From positions 16,146-80,145 of the forward strand of contig JBDOMT010000209.1 in assembly GCA_039831705.1 (NCBI GenBank): a stretch of DNA of 64,000 nt, written 5' to 3'. The stretch's first letter is position 1. The number at the start of each line of letters is the position of its first letter. Below are positions 25,904 through 34,593 of this stretch, one piece after another. A program made the translations under genes and the position numbers. The notes under the pieces were generated by a model. It did no database searches. It was given only the letters and a program-made list of their open reading frames with translations, and was not told the DNA's origin. Origin of the DNA: JAJRWS01 sp039831705 (GTDB taxonomy: Bacteria > Planctomycetota > Planctomycetia > Pirellulales > Lacipirellulaceae).

Positions 25904-26764
25904 TCACAGTAAATCCCCAGTGGTTCGAGTTCCAGAAATTCGCCATGACATAGTTAACATCGCCAGAGCGAAACCGATTGATACCATCCAGCATAGAAAC
26001 ATGCTGGGGCCTTGTGAGAGGGTCTCCTGTACAAGATCCTCTGGGGCATCTCCAAATTGCAAATAATTCCTTAGGCCTGCCACTCCGTAGGTCAGCGGAT
26101 TCACTGCGACAACCCAGGCCAACAAACCTTGGCCACCTTGCGGGAAAAATGCTCCTGAAAGCAACCACATGGGAAACAAAAACAGGCTCATGATTGCATG
26201 AAAACCTTGAGTGGAATTCATCCGCCAGGCAATTAAAAATCCCAGGCCGGTCAGCGACACCGACAACAGGCCCATCATGAGAATGGCCATCACCAAGTCT
26301 CCCGACGAACTGGTCAAGCCGAGTGTCATACCCCCCAGTAGCAGAAACAACAGTCCCTGCAACATGGCGATTGCTGCACCACCCAATATCTTGCCCAGCA
26401 CCATCGCCCACTGCGGTGCGGGTGACACTAACACCGACTGCAAAAACCCCTCACGTCGATCTTCAATAATTGAGATTGTGGTGAAAATTGCGGTGAACAG
26501 CAAAATCATCGCCAAGATACCTGGAAAGAAGTGGGCATAGCCCAACCCACTGGGTTGCAGGCCTGCACTGAACAGCCACCAGAATAGCACTGGTTGGCCA
26601 AGTGCTCCCATCACCCGGTTCCGCTGCCGGAAAAATCGGACCAATTCACGTTGAGCCAAAGTGGCAATCACTGGAATCGCCGGAACGGATAATGCCTCCT
26701 TCTTACGGAAGCTGCTTGCCTGATCCAATATCGAACTCTGTTGCGAACTCTGGTGTGAACTCAT
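25904..26764 (-). CDS. ABC-2 type transporter permease
   Basis: A 286-residue permease with about six membrane helices. The N-terminal cytoplasmic part reads TLAQRELVRFFRQRNRVMGA, as usual for ABC-2 permeases, and the mid-protein segment SIIEDRREGFLQSVLVSP is a family hallmark preceding the third helix. It overlaps its ATPase gene by four bases and lies inside the oxidase cluster, between subunit IV and SCO1. Export of a factor needed for oxidase assembly is possible but the substrate is not shown by the sequence. Confidence 0.9.
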   Translation of the reverse strand: MSSHQSSQQSSILDQASSFRKKEALSVPAIPVIATLAQRELVRFFRQRNRVMGALGQPVLFWWLFSAGLQPSGLGYAHFFPGILAMILLFTAIFTTISIIEDRREGFLQSVLVSPAPQWAMVLGKILGGAAIAMLQGLLFLLLGGMTLGLTSSSGDLVMAILMMGLLSVSLTGLGFLIAWRMNSTQGFHAIMSLFLFPMWLLSGAFFPQGGQGLLAWVVAVNPLTYGVAGLRNYLQFGDAPEDLVQETLSQGPSMFLCWMVSIGFALAMLTMSWRISGTRTTGDLL

Positions 26765-27714
26765 GGCTCTTCACTCCCGTCACCAAAAAATCGATGACCC
26801 GTTCGGTCAATAAATACGTCTTCGAGCGTTGGTTTACCAAGCGTAAGCGACTGTATCTGGTCTGGAAATGCTTCCACCAAACGACTGATCCAGCGGTGCC
26901 CCTCGGGTTGCTCCAACCGTACGGTATCCGCGATGACAACCGCCTCACACTGGTATTGGCTGCGAATCAACGCAGCCAGTTCGGCCGGTTTTTCCGTTTG
27001 CAGAGTAATCGAATCGCCGCCAATCGATGCCTGCAGAGCAGGCGGTGTATCGAGTGCGACCAACTGACCATGATGCATGATTGCCAGACGGTCGGCCCGC
27101 CCGGCTTCCTCGAGCAAGTGCGTGGTCAAGACAATGGTCATACCTTCCGCTTCGCGCAAACCTAGCAGATACTTCCACAAATCACTCCGCGCTCCTGGAT
27201 CGAGTCCTGTGCTTGGCTCGTCCAATAGCAGCAACCGTGGCCGATGCAGCAATCCCTTGGCCAACTCGACTCGACGGCGCAAACCTCCGGAAAGGATTTC
27301 CACTCGATCTTTTGCTCGCTCCGTAAGCCCTAGCGCAGCTAACACTTCCCCTTCGCGCAAATGCAACTGGCAACGCGAGAGTCCATACAATCGACCTTGA
27401 TGACGTAGATTTTCTGAAACCGTCAGTTTTTTATCGAGGCTTGGGGCTTGGAACACTACCCCAAGCTGAGCACGAATCGCCATCGGTGCACGACGCAAAT
27501 CATCGCCCAGGATAGAAACTTCGCCTGCTTGTGAAGGAATGAGTGTAGAAAGAACACGAAACAGAGTGGTCTTACCACTCCCATTCGGCCCCAAGAAAAC
27601 AAAAACCTCCCCCTGATCAATGGTGAGTGATAGATCATCCACCGCGCAGCGACTGCCATAAGCATGCGTCAGGTGAGAGATATCAATCGCGGGTGGGATT
27701 GGTGGGGAGGGCAT
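26761..27714 (-). CDS. ABC transporter ATP-binding protein (oxidase cluster)
   Basis: A 317-residue ATPase of the ABC-2/daunorubicin-type group. Walker A is GPNGSGKTT at about residues 39-47, the Q-loop is VVFQAPSLDKKLTV, the signature is LSGGLRRRVELAKGLL and Walker B is LLLLDEPSTGLDP, followed by the switch histidine in LTTHLLEEA. The C-terminal 80 residues are a regulatory extension. It overlaps the permease gene by ATGA and should form the transporter with it. Planctomycetes often place such a pair beside cytochrome oxidase genes (from memory, not checked). Confidence 0.92.
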   Translation of the reverse strand: MPSPPIPPAIDISHLTHAYGSRCAVDDLSLTIDQGEVFVFLGPNGSGKTTLFRVLSTLIPSQAGEVSILGDDLRRAPMAIRAQLGVVFQAPSLDKKLTVSENLRHQGRLYGLSRCQLHLREGEVLAALGLTERAKDRVEILSGGLRRRVELAKGLLHRPRLLLLDEPSTGLDPGARSDLWKYLLGLREAEGMTIVLTTHLLEEAGRADRLAIMHHGQLVALDTPPALQASIGGDSITLQTEKPAELAALIRSQYQCEAVVIADTVRLEQPEGHRWISRLVEAFPDQIQSLTLGKPTLEDVFIDRTGHRFFGDGSEEP

Positions 27715-27770
27715 TCGAACCTAAAGGACAAGTCAATTATAAATCCCATCGTTGGGAATAGAATAAACAT

Positions 27771-27862
27771 AACGCAAAGGGCGCAGAGAACTCAGAGGTG
27801 CGCAGAGTTGTTCCAAATATTCTTCTCTGCGGTTCTCAGCATCCTCTGCGTCTCTGCGTTAA
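27771..27862. repeat. CGCAGAG palindrome
   Basis: The left arm (27771-27808, starting AACGCAAAGGGCGCAGAG) is imperfectly complementary to the right arm (27821-27862, ending TCTCTGCGTT). Units recur with a period of about 9 bases. It begins 18 bases past the stop of oxidase subunit IV in that gene's direction and ends before the ABC ATPase start. Confidence 0.85.
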
Positions 27863-27879
27863 ATAGAAAGTACGCAATC

Positions 27880-28299
27880 TTAATGCTTGCCCTGCGAAGT
27901 TGTTCCCTCCGTTTCCCCAGCCTCCTCTGTCTCAGCAGGGATTTCGGCTTCGTATTTCATGCGTTCATTCGACGCATGCTTCATCCGCAATCCCACATCA
28001 GGAATCAAGACCAACATCAGAAAAATAGACATCATCATGGCAGGAATGGTAAGCACCCACTTCCAATTGGCTTCCCATTTCAAATGCATGAAAAACAAAA
28101 TCACCAGCATCGCCTTGGTGCACGAAACGGCCATCATGAAAGCCCTTTTGATATACGGTGAATCGAGCACGCTGGGCCACAAACTGGAATAGGTCCAAAA
28201 AGAGCAGGCGGTCAGCACACACAGGGCGACAAAGACGGACAAGTATATACTCAGACTACCATGGCTCTCATGTGTATCCGATGTTGATTTTTCCGACAT
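27880..28299 (-). CDS. ctaF: Cytochrome c oxidase subunit IV (prokaryotic type)
   Basis: A 139-residue small oxidase subunit with three membrane helices: SIYLSVFVALCVLTACSFW, KRAFMMAVSCTKAMLVILFFMHL and VLTIPAMMMSIFLMLVLIPD. The middle helix, with KAMLVILFFMHLKWE, is characteristic of caa3-type subunit IV. The C-terminal tail is acidic. ATG 28299 has GGAG eleven bases upstream. The longer frame from 28365 would translate the palindrome arm at 28336 and is rejected. It follows subunit III. Confidence 0.9.
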   Translation of the reverse strand: MSEKSTSDTHESHGSLSIYLSVFVALCVLTACSFWTYSSLWPSVLDSPYIKRAFMMAVSCTKAMLVILFFMHLKWEANWKWVLTIPAMMMSIFLMLVLIPDVGLRMKHASNERMKYEAEIPAETEEAGETEGTTSQGKH

Positions 28300-28335
28300 C
28301 TCTTCATCTCCGCTTTTAAGTAATAAATCGCAACA

Positions 28336-28364
28336 CGAGCATTGTCCAAGTTCGGCTTGGCGCA
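28336..28364. repeat. Solo right arm of the CTTGG palindrome family
   Basis: CATTGTCCAAGTTCGGCTTG and flanks match the right arm at 24248-24280. It begins five bases after the stop codon of oxidase subunit III, the same position relative to a stop that the full copies take. Confidence 0.85.
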
Positions 28365-28368
28365 TGTA

Positions 28369-29478
28369 TCAGAACAGATAAAGCAGTGGGAACAGGAAGA
28401 TCCATACCAGATCCACAAAGTGCCAGTAGAGGCCAATATTCTCAATCGTCGTTGACCAATTGCAATCCAGTGTCTTCATACAGAGAATCGCAAAAACCAA
28501 TAAACCAATGATCACATGTAAGGCATGGAACCCCGTGAGCAAAAAATAAGTACTCGCCCACATATTACCACCAGGTATCATGATTGGCAGTTGCAGCCAC
28601 GGGTACTGATCGTTGAGACCGACCAGATGGCCCCCAGTACCCCCAGCCTCACCTGTCGCAGCATGTTCGGTATTTACCAGCGTTGCCCCTACTTGGCGTT
28701 CTCCGCTCGATGGCACACTCGAATCAATTGTGTTCCCAGCGAGCCGAAACGGACTTGCCCCTTTTGAAGGTGAAACAAATTGAGATCCTTGCTGTTCACG
28801 AACCGCTTGCCCGTCATGTGCGTGGACACTCGCCCGCGGATAGATGGCATCGGCCAACTGCAATATGAGGATTCTCCCCTGAGGTGAATCTGGATGATCA
28901 CGCAAAGCCACTTCAGCCACATTCAACTGACGGCCGATTTTATCAAGCACACTTAACCGCAGATTATCCTCTTCGGTCTTTTCCTTCTTTCCCAGCAGTG
29001 GAACTTTGAGCTGATCCAGATGTAATCGGACCGCCCCCGAATAGTTCACATCCGCCTTTTCATAAATTTGGCTATGGGGATGCTGCGGATAGATACCATG
29101 AGAAAACTTAGCTTGGTACTCGAATCCCTTAACCCCCAGGAATAGTCCGCCCAGCACTAAAGTCAGCAACATCCATCCTTTTGCCAAGCGGGCGTTGTTG
29201 ACTTTGGCAGCTTCAAATGCCAACACGATCGACACACTGGAGCAAATCAGTACAAACGTGTTGAAGGCTCCGATCGGCTCACTCAAATGGACGTCGTGGG
29301 TACTGGGCCATTCAATCGAACCAAAACGGAGCACTATGTACGTACCGATCAGGGCGGCAAAGAACATAATTTCTGTCGAAAGGAACAGCCACATGAACAG
29401 CTTGCCATTGTTAATCGGCAAAGCAGGCTGATACTCCAAAGTCAGATGGTGGTCATGCCCTTCGTGTTGACTATTCAT
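28369..29478 (-). CDS. ctaE: Cytochrome c oxidase subunit III with large loop insertion
   Basis: A 369-residue subunit III. Helices 1-3 are GKLFMWLFLSTEIMFFAAL, FNTFVLICSSVSIVLAFEA and WMLLTLVLGGLFLGVKGFEY. Helices 4-5 are STYFLLTGFHALHVIIGL and YWHFVDLVWIFLFPLLYLF, with the family motifs GFHALHV and WHFVDLVW. Between helices 3 and 4 a hydrophilic insertion of about 150 residues (roughly 140-290) replaces a short loop. It would face the periplasm if the canonical topology holds, and it contains acidic and Ser/Gly-rich parts. It lies between ctaB and subunit IV in the oxidase cluster. Confidence 0.92.
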   Translation of the reverse strand: MNSQHEGHDHHLTLEYQPALPINNGKLFMWLFLSTEIMFFAALIGTYIVLRFGSIEWPSTHDVHLSEPIGAFNTFVLICSSVSIVLAFEAAKVNNARLAKGWMLLTLVLGGLFLGVKGFEYQAKFSHGIYPQHPHSQIYEKADVNYSGAVRLHLDQLKVPLLGKKEKTEEDNLRLSVLDKIGRQLNVAEVALRDHPDSPQGRILILQLADAIYPRASVHAHDGQAVREQQGSQFVSPSKGASPFRLAGNTIDSSVPSSGERQVGATLVNTEHAATGEAGGTGGHLVGLNDQYPWLQLPIMIPGGNMWASTYFLLTGFHALHVIIGLLVFAILCMKTLDCNWSTTIENIGLYWHFVDLVWIFLFPLLYLF

Positions 29479-29508
29479 ATTTGATGTTTGATGTTAGTTG
29501 TTTGATTT

Positions 29509-29572
29509 TTGATGTTAAAGATTGATGTTAAAGATTGATGTTAAAGATTGATGTTAAAGATTGATGTTTGAT
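29509..29572. repeat. 13-bp intergenic tandem repeat
   Basis: About five copies of a 13-bp unit (GATGTTAAAGATT) fill the gap between subunit III and ctaB, flanked by further TTGATGTTTGAT variants over 29479-29605. Unlike the other arrays the unit is not a multiple of three and it lies outside genes. Confidence 0.93.
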
Positions 29573-29640
29573 TTTTGATGTTTAAGGATGGATGTTTGAA
29601 CTAATTTCATTCAAAAATCAACCATCATAATTCATACATT

Positions 29641-30681
29641 TTAAACGGTTACCATTAGCAGCACCAACATCCAGGCCGGCATGTAGAACAGGGTTGCACG
29701 CAATAATCGCCGTGCACTTGTATCGTCACGAAACCAGGCAAATCGCATTGCCAGAGCCAACTGCACCAGGCCCAATCCGACTGCCCAAAAACAATAAACG
29801 TGCGGACTGCCACTGGTGGGATTCAGGGCGGGCACCAGGCTGACAGGAATTAACAACAGGGCACCTGCAATCGCCTGGGAACCACTACGTATGCCCGAGG
29901 GGTCGAGCACCGACAACATCTTGTGTCCACCGGCCGCGTAGTCGGTACGGTACAACCAGTCAATCGCCATGAAGTGGGGGAATTGCCACAAGAATAACAC
30001 TGCAGCTAAAGAGAGGGCCGTCAGATCGAACGGTGCACCGGTCGCAGCCCACCCCATAAGTACTGGAATCGCTCCCGCAACCGCACCAACTGCCGTATTG
30101 AGAGAGGTCTTCGTCTTCAGCGGCGTGTAGACCACAACATAAACCAGCCAACTGGCCATTCCCAACAAGGCGGTCAAACCGTTGACTTGCCATAGTAGCC
30201 AGCCGATACCCAACACTAGCGTGAGCAGCGATAAGACTACCGCTTCCCCCTGAGCCACACGGCCTGTCGGTAAGGGCCGATTTGCAGTTCGTACCATAAG
30301 TGCATCGCGTTTACGTTCGATCCAACTATTGGCAACACTGGCACTGGCAGCCACGAGGGCTGTGCCGCCCAAAGCATGGACCACCAACCAAATATTCAAG
30401 GCGCGTGGCATTGCCACACATGCAGCCACCCCAGCAACAATCAATTCCAAAACCACTATACGAGGCTTGGCCATTTCTAAGTAATCAGCCCCACGTGCCA
30501 GCCAGGGTACAGTGTGTGTCATCCGCACAGCGTGACCTGAACTCAACTGCGAACGGTCAATGGTCAAAACAGAAGGGCTACCCAACGGTGAACTCACAGG
30601 ACCACCTCCAGCCGTTGGTTTCCAGCCTGGTTCCAACACAACAGAAAATTGTGGAGTGTTTGAGATGTCAATGACTGACAC
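29641..30681 (-). CDS. ctaB: Heme O synthase (protoheme IX farnesyltransferase)
   Basis: CtaB attaches the farnesyl group to heme B, giving heme O for the oxidase. The UbiA-family first Asp/Asn-rich motif reads ANSWIERKRDALMVRTANRP followed by LPTGR, and the second region has WLYRTDYAAGGHKML. Nine helices are plausible. The annotated start at 30681 overlaps ctaA by 88 bases and adds about 53 residues without family similarity. ATG 30522 (THTVPWLARGADYLEMAKPR) gives the usual family N-terminus, so either start is possible. The ctaA-ctaB order is usual for oxidase clusters. Confidence 0.93.
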   Translation of the reverse strand: MSVIDISNTPQFSVVLEPGWKPTAGGGPVSSPLGSPSVLTIDRSQLSSGHAVRMTHTVPWLARGADYLEMAKPRIVVLELIVAGVAACVAMPRALNIWLVVHALGGTALVAASASVANSWIERKRDALMVRTANRPLPTGRVAQGEAVVLSLLTLVLGIGWLLWQVNGLTALLGMASWLVYVVVYTPLKTKTSLNTAVGAVAGAIPVLMGWAATGAPFDLTALSLAAVLFLWQFPHFMAIDWLYRTDYAAGGHKMLSVLDPSGIRSGSQAIAGALLLIPVSLVPALNPTSGSPHVYCFWAVGLGLVQLALAMRFAWFRDDTSARRLLRATLFYMPAWMLVLLMVTV

Positions 30682-31835
30682 TCAGAGGGTTCAATTTTCA
30701 CCTGGCCCTTTACGTACTGGCGCTCCCCCTTTACGTACCGGCGATCCTTTGACAACCTGCGAATAGCCAGCAAGGTAATACTCATGACCGTCACCCCAAT
30801 GAGTGATCCTATGGCCACATGGCTGGTAATAATCACTGCCGGCAAAATTTCGACAGCCCGATTGAGATAGTTTTGTTCCCCGATGAACGGCGTGGTCCAA
30901 GCTGGTTGACCATACTTCACCCACCAGGTACATGCACCCAAACCTATTTGTACCGCAAAAAAACCTAGCAGACAGAGCGGTCCCAACAGGCCAATTTTAG
31001 CTTGTTGACCACGCCATAAAAGTAATCCCAGATAAAACAACAACAATCCGGCCACCAACAAATGAAAATAAATGGCTGTTTGAAATGCAATGGAGGCTAG
31101 GTGCCCAGTCATGTGGGGTGTATGTCGCACGATCGCCCCCAGCACCAACTGTCCGTAAGCCAGACCGCTGGTCACCAAACCAACACGCACCAATTTTTGC
31201 AGTTGGAATACATTCGGCCCCGTAACATTCGACCCTGCGAACTGCTGACCTGCTGCATCCCGTCCCGTAGAAAACCCCGTTCCTACAGAAAACTCCGTCC
31301 CTGAAGAAAACCATGCGGGAGAGGTAAACACAACCATGGCCACACAAAGGGCAAAAAAGAGAGGACCCGTACAGCCGTGCAGTAGGGCCAACGCACGCGC
31401 CCCATTGTCATGTTCTACCGCCAAGAGAACTCGCATTCCTCCCAATACACCTTGCAGAATGACTCCAGCAAGTAAGGCCCAACTCAAACAACGCACCCAA
31501 CGACGCAACTCCGTCCGAGAGAAAACCAAGACCAGCCCAATGGCTAAAAACCCAACCAGAGCGCCCAACAGACGGTGACCATGTTCAATAAACTTTTCCC
31601 CGGCTGCCTGAAACCACGGATAAATGAGCATGAAATGGCCATCCGAAGTTAGCCAGTCGCGAAAAGCCATACCAGAATTCGTCGTGGTCACCAAACCGCC
31701 CACCCAAACCAACGGAAAAGTCGCGCAGGCCAACAACCATGCCCATCGATGGGGCCAAGGGGACGGTCGGCGCTGGGACACGGTATTTCGGTGTTTCTGT
31801 AATTCAGTATTTCGGTGGTGTGTATTCTCTAACAT
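30594..31835 (-). CDS. ctaA: Heme A synthase (COX15/CtaA family)
   Basis: CtaA oxidises the heme O methyl group to make heme A. The protein has eight predicted helices and the family's conserved histidines and motifs: WVGGLVTTTNSGMAFRDW, EHGHRLLGALVGFLAIGLV, ALLHGCTGPLFFALC and the second-half equivalents (HLASIAFQTAIYFHLLVAG, VAIGSLIGV). The first 18 residues of the ATG-initiated frame are encoded by the neighbouring palindromic repeat. The GTG at 31781 (V19, followed by SQRRPSPWP) is a credible alternative start. Two in-frame duplications occur, near 30706 and 31265. Confidence 0.92.
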   Translation of the reverse strand: MLENTHHRNTELQKHRNTVSQRRPSPWPHRWAWLLACATFPLVWVGGLVTTTNSGMAFRDWLTSDGHFMLIYPWFQAAGEKFIEHGHRLLGALVGFLAIGLVLVFSRTELRRWVRCLSWALLAGVILQGVLGGMRVLLAVEHDNGARALALLHGCTGPLFFALCVAMVVFTSPAWFSSGTEFSVGTGFSTGRDAAGQQFAGSNVTGPNVFQLQKLVRVGLVTSGLAYGQLVLGAIVRHTPHMTGHLASIAFQTAIYFHLLVAGLLLFYLGLLLWRGQQAKIGLLGPLCLLGFFAVQIGLGACTWWVKYGQPAWTTPFIGEQNYLNRAVEILPAVIITSHVAIGSLIGVTVMSITLLAIRRLSKDRRYVKGERQYVKGQVKIEPSECQSLTSQTLHNFLLCWNQAGNQRLEVVL

Positions 31836-31905
31836 ATTACTGAATTACTGAAACACTGAATTACTGAAACACTGAACTACTGAAACACCGAACTACTGAA
31901 CCACC
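31775..31905. repeat. CTGAACTAC-type palindrome between oxidase subunit I and ctaA
   Basis: TTTCGGTG/AATTCAG units on the left (31786-31820) are complementary to ACTGAATT/ACTGAAAC/CACCG units on the right (31838-31905), with a period near 9. The right side contains the stop codon of subunit I and the left side the 5' end of the ctaA frame. Confidence 0.88.
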
Positions 31906-33671
31906 GGCGGTGGCTGGGTCTGTGGGTAATAATCTTCTTCCACTTCGGGTGATCCGTATTCGTAAGGACCCCGATAAATCACCGGTTGAAAATCAAAATT
32001 GCCATGCCCGGGTGGACTCGGCGCTTGCCATTCCAAACCATTGGAATGCCAAGGATTCCGGCCTGCCCTGGGCCCAAAAAACATGCTCCAAAAAAAGTTC
32101 ACGAAGAAAACAATCTGTAAGCCAACCAGTAAGAACGCACAGTAGCTCATGAATTGGTTCAATTCCAATAAATTGCTGAATGTTTCATAGTGATAAGGGT
32201 CTGCCAATCTGCGAGGAAAACCTTTCATGCCCAAAATGTGCATTGGGTAGAACACACAGTTCATCAGGATAAACGTTGCCGCGAAGTGGACTTTGCCCCA
32301 GGAGTCGTTCATCATTCGACCAAACATTTTGGGGAACCAATAGTAGATCGCACCAAAAACAGCCATCGCCGTTCCGCAGAACAGCACGTAATGAAAATGA
32401 GCTACAATGAAGTAAGTATCATGAATAAAGATATCGACCGGCGTAGCTGCCATGAAAATGCCCGAAAGTCCTCCGATGATAAACATCGAGACAAACGACA
32501 AAGCAAAGAGCATGGGTGTTGTGTACTGAATTTTCCCACCCCAGATAGTGCCGAGCCAGTTGAATGTTTTAATTGCACTGGGAAGAGCAATCATCATGGT
32601 GGAAACCATGAACGTCATGCCCAAGGCCGCATTCATACCCGATACAAACATGTGGTGTCCCCACACGATAAAACCAAGCCCTGCAATACCGCTGATTGAA
32701 TAGACCATTGGCTTGTAGCCAAACAGAGGTTTACGGGCAAAGCAACTGATGATATCCGAAACCATACCCATCGCCGGCAGAATCATGATGTAAACGGCCG
32801 GATGACTGTAGAACCAGAATAAATGCTGCCAGAGCAATGGCTGACCTCCCCCGGAAGCAACCATGGCATTGCCTGCAGTGGCTCCAGCCGGAAGAAAAAA
32901 TCCAGTACCCAACACACGGTCACCCAACTGCATCAAACCGGCTGCTGTAAGCACGGGCAGTGCAAAAGCTTGCAAGATGGCAGTAATGAACATCGACCAA
33001 ATAGTCATGGGTAATCGGAACATGGTCATACCAGGAGCGCGCATCTGGATGATCGTGGTCATGTAATTGACCGAGCCGAGCATCGAAGAGATACCGACCA
33101 AGGTCAGCCCCAATAGCCACAGCGTTTGCCCATTCAAACTACCGGGTGCGGCATCCTGAAGTACCGAAAGAGGCGGATACGAAGTCCACCCCCCCTGGGC
33201 GGCACCTCCCTCCACAAAAAAGCTCGACCCCATGAACAGGAACGCCGGCCACATGAACCAGTAACTGAGCATATTAAGCACAGGAAAGGCCATATCGTCG
33301 GCCCCAATCATTAACGGTATTAAGAAATTTCCAAACGCACCCGCCAGTACTGGAATAATCACAAAGAAGATCATAATCGATGCGTGCATGGTCACCAGCA
33401 TCGTGTAGTTTTCTGGCGCGATCTGTCCCCCCTCAGGTGAAGCCAACCATTCACCCAATAAGGGCATCGAGCGCCAAGGAAATGCCAATTGCCAGCGTAT
33501 CCCCAGAGCTAACATGCCGCCCACAATGAACCAGATGAGCGTACTAAACAAAAATTGGAGCCCAATGATTTTGTGGTCCAGCGAAAACACATAAGTTTTC
33601 AAAAACCCAGCCGTATGGGCATGCGCGCCTTCGGCGGAAGTGTAATGGGCATCGGTAGTGACAGTACTCAT
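31893..33671 (-). CDS. ctaD: Cytochrome c oxidase subunit I, A2-type
   Basis: The catalytic subunit reduces O2 at a heme-copper centre. Low-spin heme ligand His96 lies in MLVTMHASIM. The CuB helix reads FWFYSHPAVYIMIL, with His290 and Tyr294 giving the cross-linked pair. The Tyr-Ser before the His and the missing Glu (HPAVY in place of HPEVY) are the signature of the A2 subfamily of heme-copper oxidases. The VWGHHMFVSGM helix supplies the other CuB ligands, and AHFHYVLFCG the heme a3 and heme a histidines. There are twelve helices, as usual for 592 residues. The last codons and the stop lie in the first unit of the downstream palindrome. Confidence 0.97.
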   Translation of the reverse strand: MSTVTTDAHYTSAEGAHAHTAGFLKTYVFSLDHKIIGLQFLFSTLIWFIVGGMLALGIRWQLAFPWRSMPLLGEWLASPEGGQIAPENYTMLVTMHASIMIFFVIIPVLAGAFGNFLIPLMIGADDMAFPVLNMLSYWFMWPAFLFMGSSFFVEGGAAQGGWTSYPPLSVLQDAAPGSLNGQTLWLLGLTLVGISSMLGSVNYMTTIIQMRAPGMTMFRLPMTIWSMFITAILQAFALPVLTAAGLMQLGDRVLGTGFFLPAGATAGNAMVASGGGQPLLWQHLFWFYSHPAVYIMILPAMGMVSDIISCFARKPLFGYKPMVYSISGIAGLGFIVWGHHMFVSGMNAALGMTFMVSTMMIALPSAIKTFNWLGTIWGGKIQYTTPMLFALSFVSMFIIGGLSGIFMAATPVDIFIHDTYFIVAHFHYVLFCGTAMAVFGAIYYWFPKMFGRMMNDSWGKVHFAATFILMNCVFYPMHILGMKGFPRRLADPYHYETFSNLLELNQFMSYCAFLLVGLQIVFFVNFFWSMFFGPRAGRNPWHSNGLEWQAPSPPGHGNFDFQPVIYRGPYEYGSPEVEEDYYPQTQPPPVVQ

Positions 33672-33694
33672 GGCTTCTTAATGTAAGGGTTATG

Positions 33695-33772
33695 TTTCGG
33701 TGTTTCGGTGGTGTACTTTTTCTACTGAATTACTGAACTACTGAACTACTGAACTACCGAACTACCGAACTA
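33695..33772. repeat. CTGAACTAC-type palindrome between oxidase subunits II and I
   Basis: About five units of 9 bp (CTGAACTAC, then CGAACTACC variants) run from 33724 to 33772. An inverted partner (TTTCGGTGTTTCGGTGGTG) is at 33695-33714. The final units encode the last residues and the stop codon of subunit II. Confidence 0.9.
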
Positions 33773-34535
33773 CCGGTGGGTCAGCGAGAACTTTGTTTTG
33801 CTCTTGCCGAAATGTCTCTAATTGTGCGTCAAAATCAGCTCGTGTCACAAAATGCACTCGGCCCTTCATCTTGTAATGTCCCCAGCCACATAGCTCGGCA
33901 CAGACGATATCGAACTGCCCTTCTTGCTTGGCCTTAAACCACATGGACTGGTCCATGCCTGGAACCACGTCTTGCTTAAGTCGCATATTGGGTAAGAAGA
34001 AACTGTGGAGCACATCCGCACTGGTAATGCGCAGCAACACCTGCTCATCCACTGGCAAGTACAGATTGCCATCAGTACGAACAATGTCATCACGGGTGTA
34101 CAATTCGCCATCAGGTCCCGGATAACGAAAATCCCAATTGAATTGACGTCCGGTCACCTCGACGATGGGAAGCAAACCGGGTGTCCGCATTTTGGCCTCG
34201 GCCCATGCATCCATTTGGTAAATAGCAATGAACAACAGGGTCACGGCGGGCAGAATGGTCCAAACCACCTCCAGAGAATGGCTCCCATGGGAGTATTTCA
34301 CCGGTTGCTTATTGGTACCTGCTTCATACTTCCAGGAAAAATAGACGAATACCAACTGCGTACCGATAAAGACAATTCCGGTGAGCCACAAGATAAACAT
34401 GAACAGGCTGTCAATTTTGTGACCCTGCTCCGACACATCGCGCGGCAGCCAAATATTGTAATATGGCGCCACCACGAAAGTGGCAACCCCACCGATCGGC
34501 ACCAGCAGAAATAACAAACTCCAGAATCGATTCAC
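33762..34535 (-). CDS. ctaC: Cytochrome c oxidase subunit II
   Basis: The 257-residue subunit carries the CuA centre that accepts electrons from cytochrome c or a cupredoxin. Two helices (residues about 8-25 and 45-67 as an N-terminal hairpin, with another hydrophobic stretch at 88-106) precede a cupredoxin domain. CuA ligands are visible: His177 (LHSFFLPNMR), Cys212, Cys216, His220 and Met223 (CAELCGWGHYKM). It has no fused cytochrome c domain, so electrons must arrive from a separate carrier; the diheme lipoprotein encoded directly upstream is the obvious candidate. Confidence 0.96.
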   Translation of the reverse strand: MNRFWSLLFLLVPIGGVATFVVAPYYNIWLPRDVSEQGHKIDSLFMFILWLTGIVFIGTQLVFVYFSWKYEAGTNKQPVKYSHGSHSLEVVWTILPAVTLLFIAIYQMDAWAEAKMRTPGLLPIVEVTGRQFNWDFRYPGPDGELYTRDDIVRTDGNLYLPVDEQVLLRITSADVLHSFFLPNMRLKQDVVPGMDQSMWFKAKQEGQFDIVCAELCGWGHYKMKGRVHFVTRADFDAQLETFRQEQNKVLADPPVVR

Positions 34536-34593
34536 TTGAAACCTCTACTTAACGGGCTCTGCTTAGTTCTAATTCGCAATATTCCGCAATTTC

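Noticed and set aside
29509..29572. Regular repeats that might be a CRISPR array
   Set aside because: Units are 13 bp, directly adjacent and without unique spacers; no cas genes are present.
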